A DNA stretch of 11,235 nt from CAZBEJ01 sp964521305 (GTDB lineage: Bacteria > Patescibacteriota > Microgenomatia > UBA1406 > GWC2-37-13), in contig CAZFQZ010000028.1 of NCBI GenBank assembly GCA_964521305.1, positions 1-11,235 on the forward strand, read 5' to 3'. Positions 6,826 to 11,235 of this stretch are shown here, piece after piece (position 1 is the first letter of the stretch; every line of letters starts with the position of its first letter). A program made the translations under genes and the position numbers. A model generated the notes under the pieces. The model was not told where the DNA came from, did no database searches, and was given only the letters and a program-made list of their open reading frames with translations.

Positions 6826-6899
6826 TCGGGGCGGCGAGACTTGAACTCGCGACCTTACGCTCCCAAAGCGTACATTCTAGCCATCTGAACTACGCCCCG
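6826..6899 (-). tRNA. tRNA-Pro (UGG)
   Basis: A 74-nt cloverleaf on the minus strand. The acceptor stem is CGGGGCG with CGCCCCG. The D arm is GTTC/GAAT (first pair G-U) with loop AGATGGCTA. The anticodon stem is TACGC/GCGTA with loop TTTGGGA, giving anticodon TGG and G37, as expected for proline. The variable loop is AGGTC. The T arm is GCGAG/CTCGC with loop TTCAAGT, and the discriminator is A. The CCA end is not encoded (the genome reads CTA), so a CCA-adding enzyme is required. A -10-like box ends 9 nt before the mature 5' end, which predicts a primary-transcript leader of only about 2-3 nt. Confidence 0.97.
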
Positions 6900-6908
6900 T
6901 ATACGTAT

Positions 6909-6917
6909 ATTTTATCA
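6909..6917 (-). promoter_or_regulatory. Extended -10 of the tRNA-Pro gene
   Basis: On the minus strand TGA-TAAAAT forms an extended -10, 9 nt upstream of the mature tRNA 5' end. A weak TTGGGG lies 18 nt farther upstream. It shares the 55-nt spacer 6900-6954 with the divergent thermonuclease gene. Confidence 0.5.
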
Positions 6918-6942
6918 TAGATATTGTCCGCCCCCAATGCTG

Positions 6943-6948
6943 TAGAAT
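6943..6948 (+). promoter_or_regulatory. -10 box of the thermonuclease gene, leaderless
   Basis: TAGAAT (5 of 6 to consensus) lies 6 nt before the ATG at 6955, placing +1 on the start codon. The -35 region is weak (ATATTG at 16 nt). No Shine-Dalgarno is visible. Confidence 0.5.
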
Positions 6949-6954
6949 AAAATC

Positions 6955-7473
6955 ATGAGCTTAGATATCCTCAAAAAAGCTCTCCTTATTTTTTTCATGC
7001 TCGGTTTCGGATTTTTAATTTATCGAACAATATTTTACGTACCCGAAAGAAACATACCGGAAACAGCAATGGTCAAACACGTAATTGACGGCGATACCAT
7101 AGAACTGGAAAATGGCAGAAAAGTACGCTACATTGGCATCAATGCGCCTGAAATATATTATCCTGACGGTCAGAATGAATGCTTTGCTTTGGAATCAAGA
7201 AAAGCGAATATGCGACTGGTTGAAGGTAAAACGATCCTACTGGTAAAAGACATTTCCGGAACCGACAAATACGGAAGGTTGCTCCGTTACGTTTACGTGA
7301 GTGATCCGAAATCGAATATGGAGTTATTCGTCAATAAAATTCTTTTATCCGAAGGCTATGCGCGATTGATGGCGATTCCGCCTGATCTGGCATATTACCG
7401 GGATTTCAAAAATGAACAGGTGAAGGCTCAAAACGCGAACAAAGGCCTTTGGAATGCATGCCGGAACGACTAA
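6955..7473 (+). CDS. Membrane-anchored thermonuclease (SNase) family protein
   Basis: A 172-residue protein: an N-terminal transmembrane segment (about residues 8-27), a short linker, then a staphylococcal-nuclease (OB-fold) domain. VIDGDTIEL (43-51), VRYIGINAPE (57-66) and TDKYGRLLRYVYV (103-115) are the family motifs. Residues equivalent to the nuclease catalytic Arg35, Glu43 and Arg87 are present as R58, E66 and R108. The calcium-ligand Asp of DTPE is Asn here (INAPE), so metal binding may differ. C76 and C169 could form a disulfide in an exported domain. I infer that the domain faces outward and may degrade external DNA or RNA, for nucleotide scavenging or defence. The stop codon overlaps that of the convergent regulator gene by 2 nt (7471-7472). 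Confidence 0.9.
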   Translation: MSLDILKKALLIFFMLGFGFLIYRTIFYVPERNIPETAMVKHVIDGDTIELENGRKVRYIGINAPEIYYPDGQNECFALESRKANMRLVEGKTILLVKDISGTDKYGRLLRYVYVSDPKSNMELFVNKILLSEGYARLMAIPPDLAYYRDFKNEQVKAQNANKGLWNACRND

Positions 7474-8135
7474 CCCACGCTCTGCAGTTTTTCTTTCCTG
7501 AATATGAATGTTTTTTTCTTCCGTTTCAGGAAACCGCGCCGATCTAAATCATTCAAGGTCATCGTAATAGTTTGTCTCGATACGCCAAGCATCTGCGAAA
7601 GCTGTTCATGCGTATATTTGTCTGTGGCAAATAATCCCGAAGATGACGAATCTATCGGTTTAGCGAGTTGTATCAACAATTTTGTCAGTCTACCCATTAC
7701 GTCATCGGTCGCCAGGGAAATCGTTCTCACTTGCAAAGATAGCAGCCTGACGTAGAAATATTTGAATAGTTTGAAAAGAAGTTTCGGCTCTTCCATCAAC
7801 ATCTGGCTGAATTTCTCTGTTTTTACCGTTTCCAGTTCCACCGGTTCCATCGCCGAGCAAAACACGATGGAAGAAACGTCTATGCCGAAATCTCCGAAAA
7901 TATTGCCTTTCTTCAGTACGGTGAGTATGAATTTCTCACCGCCGTCTGAAAGAACATATAATTCAACCCGTCCTTTATTGACAATATAGATCATCCCGCG
8001 ATCGCCAGGCTTGCAGACAACTTCGTTTTTTTTGAACGTTTTCATTTCACTGACCTTCCTCAATTCAGCGAGACCTTTTTCGTCACACTCCTTATAAACA
8101 TTGATGTCTGTAATCGTAAATTGACCGTTTTCCAT
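7470..8135 (-). CDS. Crp/Fnr-family transcriptional regulator
   Basis: A 221-residue DNA-binding regulator. Residues about 18-125 form a cyclic-nucleotide-binding-type beta barrel (KNEVVCKPGD at 36-45, IYIVNKGRVELYV at 49-61, KKGNIFGDFG at 75-84). A long dimerisation helix spans about 115-145. The C-terminal winged helix (about 174-213) includes the HTH THEQLSQMLGVSRQTITMTL. The canonical cAMP-binding stretch FGE...RxA is not conserved: it reads FGDFGIDVSSI with no Arg. The three Cys (C17, C41, C93) do not match the FNR iron-sulfur pattern, so the effector is unknown. Its promoter is interleaved with that of the divergent prenyl synthase gene, which makes autoregulation and control of that gene plausible (inference). 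It converges with the thermonuclease gene with overlapping stop codons. Confidence 0.9.
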   Translation of the reverse strand: MENGQFTITDINVYKECDEKGLAELRKVSEMKTFKKNEVVCKPGDRGMIYIVNKGRVELYVLSDGGEKFILTVLKKGNIFGDFGIDVSSIVFCSAMEPVELETVKTEKFSQMLMEEPKLLFKLFKYFYVRLLSLQVRTISLATDDVMGRLTKLLIQLAKPIDSSSSGLFATDKYTHEQLSQMLGVSRQTITMTLNDLDRRGFLKRKKKTFIFRKEKLQSVG

Positions 8136-8144
8136 AGATCACTA

Positions 8145-8173
8145 TTTATATATATTATGAAGGTAAATGTCAA
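8145..8173 (-). promoter_or_regulatory. Promoter of the Crp/Fnr-family gene, near-leaderless
   Basis: On the minus strand a perfect TTGACA (8168-8173) and TATAAA (8145-8150) are separated by 17 nt. The ATG at 8135 follows after 9 nt, giving a predicted leader of about 3 nt. There is no Shine-Dalgarno. The -35 region overlaps the promoter zone of the divergent prenyl synthase gene. Confidence 0.7.
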
Positions 8174-8182
8174 GAAGTTGCA

Positions 8183-8191
8183 TGTTACAAT
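8183..8191 (+). promoter_or_regulatory. Extended -10 of the prenyl synthase gene, leaderless
   Basis: TG-T-TACAAT is an extended -10 (TACAAT matches 5 of 6) ending 5 nt before the ATG at 8197. This supports 8197 as the start codon rather than the upstream in-frame ATGs at 8167 and 8182. The alternative start at 8167 has only an AAGG with a 3-nt gap. Confidence 0.5.
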
Positions 8192-8196
8192 ATAGT

Positions 8197-9249
8197 ATGC
8201 TCAAAACATTCCTACAGCAGACGAAAAAACGCATTAACCTGACTTCTCTTAAATACCTTCGGAATCAGAGGTCCCGATTCGAAAAAATCAACAAATGGGG
8301 CGTTGATTGCATCAACGTACTGCAGCCGTTCATCGTCGGCGGAAAAAACATCCGCGGATCCATGCTGTTACTTTCGGCGGAGATGTTCGGGTATCGGAAT
8401 CCCAACCTGCTTCTTCCGTTGGCAAGCGCGATAGAACTCATTCATTCTTCACTGCTGATTCATGACGATATTATGGATGAGGATCTGCAGCGCCGTGGCA
8501 TGAAATCAATCTACGCACGTTATCTGGCGATGGGAGAAGAGATGAAACTAAAAAATCCCTATATATTTTCCATCTCGAACGCCATGTGCGTAGGAGACAC
8601 GGGCTTCTTCCTGACCATACAGCAAATAGCGGAATCCGATATTCCGCACAAATCCGAAATCTTGCAGTTGTTTTCATCGGAAATGGCATACGTCGGTATT
8701 GCCCAAATGGAAGATGTATATCAAGGTCATAGTATAGACAATCCTTCAATAAAAGATATTCTGAATACCTACGAATACAAGACTGCCCGGTACACGTTCT
8801 CTCTACCGTTTGTCTTAGGCGGCATTATTGCATCCCAACCAAAACCGGTATTGAACATGGTACGTGAACTCGGGCTACATCTCGGTCTCATTTTCCAGAT
8901 CAAAGACGACGAGCTGGGATTGATGTCGGAAACCGAAATCGGAAAACCCGTAGGATCGGACATCAAGGAAAACAAAAAAACGATCATCCGCCATTACCTG
9001 TACAAAAAATCGGACGCCGGTCAGAAGGACTATTGTGATTCCGTTTTCGGCAAATCATCGATTTCACCGCATGATATCGAGACGATACGGGCAATGGTAA
9101 AACAGCTGGGTATACTGAAAGAAATCGATTCGATCATCGACTCGCACAAAAAAAAAGCCCAGAAACTCATTGTTCGATTGCGCATTTCGGACACACATAA
9201 ACAAATTCTCCGTGAACTTCTCAAATATATGATAACCAGAAACATATGA
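8197..9249 (+). CDS. Trans-polyprenyl diphosphate synthase
   Basis: A 350-residue head-to-tail isoprenyl diphosphate synthase that extends an allylic diphosphate with isopentenyl diphosphate. GGKNIRG (48-54) supplies the IPP-binding Lys and Arg. The first Asp-rich motif DDIMD is at 90-94, followed by RRG (99-101). KTA (195-197) and the second motif FQIKDDELG (234-242) complete the active site. Residues 4 and 5 before DDIMD are Leu and Ser rather than large aromatics, compatible with a C20 or longer product, though the chain length is inferred. I prefer the ATG at 8197 because of the -10 box 5 nt upstream. Starts at 8182 or 8167 would add 5 or 10 unconserved residues. The stop overlaps the start of the PAP2 gene (ATGA), so the two are translationally coupled and probably act together on the polyprenyl carrier lipid. 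Confidence 0.92.
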   Translation: MLKTFLQQTKKRINLTSLKYLRNQRSRFEKINKWGVDCINVLQPFIVGGKNIRGSMLLLSAEMFGYRNPNLLLPLASAIELIHSSLLIHDDIMDEDLQRRGMKSIYARYLAMGEEMKLKNPYIFSISNAMCVGDTGFFLTIQQIAESDIPHKSEILQLFSSEMAYVGIAQMEDVYQGHSIDNPSIKDILNTYEYKTARYTFSLPFVLGGIIASQPKPVLNMVRELGLHLGLIFQIKDDELGLMSETEIGKPVGSDIKENKKTIIRHYLYKKSDAGQKDYCDSVFGKSSISPHDIETIRAMVKQLGILKEIDSIIDSHKKKAQKLIVRLRISDTHKQILRELLKYMITRNI

Positions 9250-9869
9250 AGAAAAAAATCACCACCACACTTATCGGTCTTTTTTTCCTTAGCTTGTTTT
9301 TCTATTTTACACTTCTGGTAAAAACAAAGATGTTTAATCATTTCGATTTCAATCTTACGGTAAAAATACAGAACCATACTCCCAAGATTTTTGACATGAG
9401 TCTTTCCCTTTTCAGCCTGGTCGGGAGCTTTGAAATTACCACGGTTATTCTTTTATTCGCCCTCATCCTGCACAAAAAGGTCACAAGCCTGATCATATAC
9501 GGTATGTTTCTTGTCACCCACGGGATCGAAGTCATCGGCAAATCCATACTGCACCATCTACCTCCGCCGTTTATGTTTTACCGGTATGATATCCCATTTT
9601 TTTTCCCCAGTTCGTATGTCCAACCCGGTTTTTCATATCCTTCCGGACACAGCATGCGGACCTCTTTTCTTTTTGTTGTTTTAACTGCCCTTATCATGAA
9701 ATCGCATATGCGCACGACATCCAAATGCATACTCATAACTCTTTTAGCTGTCTACTCTCTTATCATGCTCTATTCCCGAGTAAGTCTCGGCGAACACTGG
9801 TCAACTGACGTAATCGGCGGAAGTTTACTGGGGGTATCTATAGGCTTCTTGTCGCTTTTGTTCCTATAA
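9246..9869 (+). CDS. PAP2-family membrane lipid phosphatase
   Basis: A 207-residue integral membrane protein with about five or six hydrophobic segments (roughly 8-25, 53-76, 80-98, 138-152, 159-176, 189-206). It carries PAP2 phosphatase motifs 2 and 3: YPSGHS (131-136) and SRVSLGEHWSTD (177-188), with nucleophile His184 and Asp188. Motif 1 (KxxxxxxRP) is degenerate. K99 is followed by six residues and then Pro106-Pro107, so the Arg is missing. Its 4-nt overlap with the prenyl synthase gene suggests that it dephosphorylates a polyprenyl diphosphate carrier for cell-envelope glycan synthesis. Phosphatidyl phosphate substrates cannot be excluded. The stop overlaps that of the convergent acyltransferase gene by 3 nt (9864-9869 region). 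Confidence 0.9.
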   Translation: MKKKITTTLIGLFFLSLFFYFTLLVKTKMFNHFDFNLTVKIQNHTPKIFDMSLSLFSLVGSFEITTVILLFALILHKKVTSLIIYGMFLVTHGIEVIGKSILHHLPPPFMFYRYDIPFFFPSSYVQPGFSYPSGHSMRTSFLFVVLTALIMKSHMRTTSKCILITLLAVYSLIMLYSRVSLGEHWSTDVIGGSLLGVSIGFLSLLFL

Positions 9870-10808
9870 ATCAAAAAGAATCCGATACAACTGGAGTTTT
9901 TTGCCGCCCAAATCGAATTTATATCGCTCCTCTCCCCGCATGAAATCATATGTGCGTTTTTTTTTCTCTATGGCTTCCCTGATTTTATGGGCGTGAAGCA
10001 TAAGACCGGCACTGTAATAATTGAAACCGGGATCATATCCGGAATTGTAACCTAACGTCTGCCGGTCGTCCTCGAAAGATAGCGTTGCCGCCGCATATTT
10101 ATTTTCTATTTTGAGAAAACATAACCGCATCTGCCATTGAAATTTTTTCGCGCTGACCAGATCCCAGAAAAACCCAACCATCTCTTCGCTCATGAATATG
10201 GATTTTTCCCTGCTGGACAGCTTGTGCAATCTGACAAACTCGTCAAACAATTCTCTCGTAATTTCCGCATAACAGGTGAATTCGTGAGCAATGGTATCCA
10301 GACGTCTCATTTTCCGTTTCAGTTCTTTCCGTTTGACACGATCCAATGAAACAAGATATTCGTCCCACGTCGAAGGAATACTTATATGCGGAGCAACCAT
10401 TTGAGGAAGAGCTTTGCTTTTAAACAGCGAATACGTCTGCGAATCTCCCCTGACGTAATCAAGCTGCAATCGGTCGCATCCGTTTGCTTTCAGCCATTCG
10501 AAAATACGTGACCATATCGACCCAATTCCATTCCCAAAGGATTCGTCTGTTATGATATCGCCGTAATCGGTCACCTCCTGACCGTCCAAAACCGGTTTCA
10601 TGCCGAGAAGCAGCGCGAGATTTCCTGTTTTTTCAAATCCTCCGTATCCAACCAACACACTATCTTCATATATACCCGCGAGGTAGACGTTTTTTTCGGC
10701 AACAAAATGTTTTTGGAAAACACGCAAATACCATGGCGTTTGGAATGGCCATCCAACAGGTTTGAACGTTTCAAGATCGCTGCATTGAATCTGTTTAATC
10801 TCCATCAT
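9864..10808 (-). CDS. GNAT-fold acyltransferase of the CelD/BcsL or FemAB-like type
   Basis: A 314-residue protein with a tandem GNAT-like layout. The N-terminal half (about 15-140) has VLVGYGGFE and a helix-rich stretch including GNGIGSIWSRIFEWLKANG. The C-terminal half (about 150-314) carries the better conserved acyltransferase core: AAATLSFEDDRQTLGYNSG (about 246-264), YYSAGLMLHAHKIREA, and TYDFMRGEERYKFDLG (about 286-301). The last resembles the D(F/L)xRGxExYKxxW/L segment of Acetyltransf_6 (CelD/BcsL) proteins. Such enzymes move acyl or aminoacyl groups in polysaccharide or peptidoglycan-related pathways. The substrate is not predictable here. The start has two adjacent ATGs (10808 and 10805) and no Shine-Dalgarno. 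It lies 13 nt after the small membrane protein gene and is probably cotranscribed with it. Confidence 0.75.
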   Translation of the reverse strand: MMEIKQIQCSDLETFKPVGWPFQTPWYLRVFQKHFVAEKNVYLAGIYEDSVLVGYGGFEKTGNLALLLGMKPVLDGQEVTDYGDIITDESFGNGIGSIWSRIFEWLKANGCDRLQLDYVRGDSQTYSLFKSKALPQMVAPHISIPSTWDEYLVSLDRVKRKELKRKMRRLDTIAHEFTCYAEITRELFDEFVRLHKLSSREKSIFMSEEMVGFFWDLVSAKKFQWQMRLCFLKIENKYAAATLSFEDDRQTLGYNSGYDPGFNYYSAGLMLHAHKIREAIEKKKRTYDFMRGEERYKFDLGGKKLQLYRILFDL

Positions 10809-10821
10809 AAACGAAGGAATG

Positions 10822-11139
10822 TTATACTTTTGCCGGGATGTCGCTTATATTCTTTTTTTCCGCCTGATCGCCGATGTTGAAAGAGTCGAAAACCTCTTTC
10901 GATACTCCCTGCCGTATCAATGTGCCGTCGGCCATTTTAAATATGATGCTGTAATATTCTTCCACTTTACCATTGCCGGAATCCCTGCGCTCGATGTGTT
11001 TTTTGTCCGCGACCGTTGCCCTCCATGATGCAATATACTTGACTTTGGACCGCTTGGACAGGATTTTATAGATTGCGAATATCGCCACGGCAATCAGAAC
11101 AACAATGAGGAGAATCTGTATGGAAAATATGTGTATCAT
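10822..11139 (-). CDS. Small membrane protein, DUF2500-like
   Basis: A 105-residue protein: one transmembrane helix (about residues 5-25), a basic stretch (KILSKRSKVK), and a soluble domain with alternating strands (WRATVADKKHIERRDSGNG, EEYYSIIFKMADGTLIRQGVSKEVFDSFNIGDQ). The order ATV-x-KK, YY-IFK-DG, then F-x-IGD recalls DUF2500 proteins, whose function is unknown. I give this assignment from memory of the pattern, so it is tentative. It has its own good promoter and is the first gene of a minus-strand pair with the acyltransferase. That location could link it to the envelope, but no direct evidence shows this. Confidence 0.65.
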   Translation of the reverse strand: MIHIFSIQILLIVVLIAVAIFAIYKILSKRSKVKYIASWRATVADKKHIERRDSGNGKVEEYYSIIFKMADGTLIRQGVSKEVFDSFNIGDQAEKKNISDIPAKV

Positions 11140-11148
11140 ATCTTATTC

Positions 11149-11177
11149 ATATTACACGGAAATACCGTCATTTTCAA
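11149..11177 (-). promoter_or_regulatory. Promoter of the DUF2500-like/acyltransferase pair, near-leaderless
   Basis: On the minus strand TTGAAA (11172-11177) and TAATAT (11149-11154) are separated by 17 nt. The ATG at 11139 follows after 9 nt, so the predicted leader is about 3 nt, as for the Crp/Fnr-family gene. No Shine-Dalgarno is present. Confidence 0.6.
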
Positions 11178-11186
11178 GAAATTGTT

Positions 11187-11235
11187 TTCGCTCACTTAAA
11201 ATCTAACCGAAATTGATTCGTTCGCTCAAATAAAA
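11187..11235 (+). repeat. Imperfect 15-nt direct repeat at the window edge
   Basis: TTCGCTCA-CT-TAAAA (11187-11201) and TTCGCTCA-AA-TAAAA (11221-11235) match at 13 of 15 positions and start 34 nt apart. The second copy touches the window end, so the full extent cannot be seen. It may be chance or the start of a larger repeat. Confidence 0.3.

Noticed and set aside
3640..6900. Duplicate of the tRNA-Pro 3' end as an attachment site at the left side of the accessory block
   Set aside because: I looked for the T-arm and acceptor sequence in 3640-3910 and saw only unrelated GC-rich palindromes.
8167..8196. Upstream start codons for the prenyl synthase gene (8167 and 8182)
   Set aside because: The added residues are not conserved in the family. 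The 8167 start overlaps the divergent promoter and has only a short AAGG at a poor distance, whereas 8197 follows an extended -10 by 5 nt.
1..11235. CRISPR array, insertion sequence or toxin-antitoxin pair
   Set aside because: No regularly spaced repeats with spacers, no transposase, and no small paired toxin-like genes are present. The DUF4143 ATPase alone is not evidence of such a system.

Overview
The window reads as a compact bacterial chromosome segment. I infer a member of the Candidate Phyla Radiation (Patescibacteria), probably Microgenomates-like. The reasons are divergent but intact glycolytic enzymes, very short spacers and overlapping stop codons, a tRNA without an encoded CCA, -10 boxes that sit almost on the start codons, and a membrane protein with an N-terminal leader of a type I associate with that group. 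There is no rRNA or ribosomal protein here to settle the taxonomy.

Positions 1-3162 carry a carbon-metabolism cluster on the plus strand: class I fructose-1,6-bisphosphatase (5' end cut by the window edge), GAPDH and phosphoglycerate kinase. GAPDH has Thr-Arg where NAD-specific enzymes have Asp, which suggests NADPH use. Together with FBPase this fits the reductive (gluconeogenic) direction. Next, on the minus strand, is a small membrane-anchored DUF192 protein (3241-3639).

Positions 3640-6825 look different: codon third positions are A/T-richer and intergenic regions are longer. This part holds GC-rich palindromes, a membrane-anchored beta-propeller protein (minus), and a DUF4143-type ATPase (plus). 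Between the two divergent genes lies a striking set of three interlocked complementary segments (5333-5420) that can fold as an RNA pseudoknot or as two alternative states. A promoter-like sequence places its predicted transcription start exactly at the first stem. I call this a candidate undescribed structured RNA. The block ends at the 3' end of a tRNA-Pro(UGG) gene, a common integration site type, but I see no att duplication.

Positions 6900-11235 are dense again: a membrane-anchored thermonuclease-fold protein (plus), a Crp/Fnr-type regulator (minus), and a prenyl diphosphate synthase overlapping a PAP2 lipid phosphatase (plus), which together suggest polyprenyl carrier synthesis and recycling. 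A two-gene minus-strand unit follows: a small DUF2500-like membrane protein, then a CelD/GNAT-like acyltransferase. The regulator and the prenyl synthase are transcribed divergently from overlapping promoters.

Most transcription units here have a -10 box 5-9 nt upstream of the ATG and no Shine-Dalgarno sequence, so leaderless or near-leaderless mRNAs appear to be the rule. The beta-propeller gene is the exception, with a clear SD.
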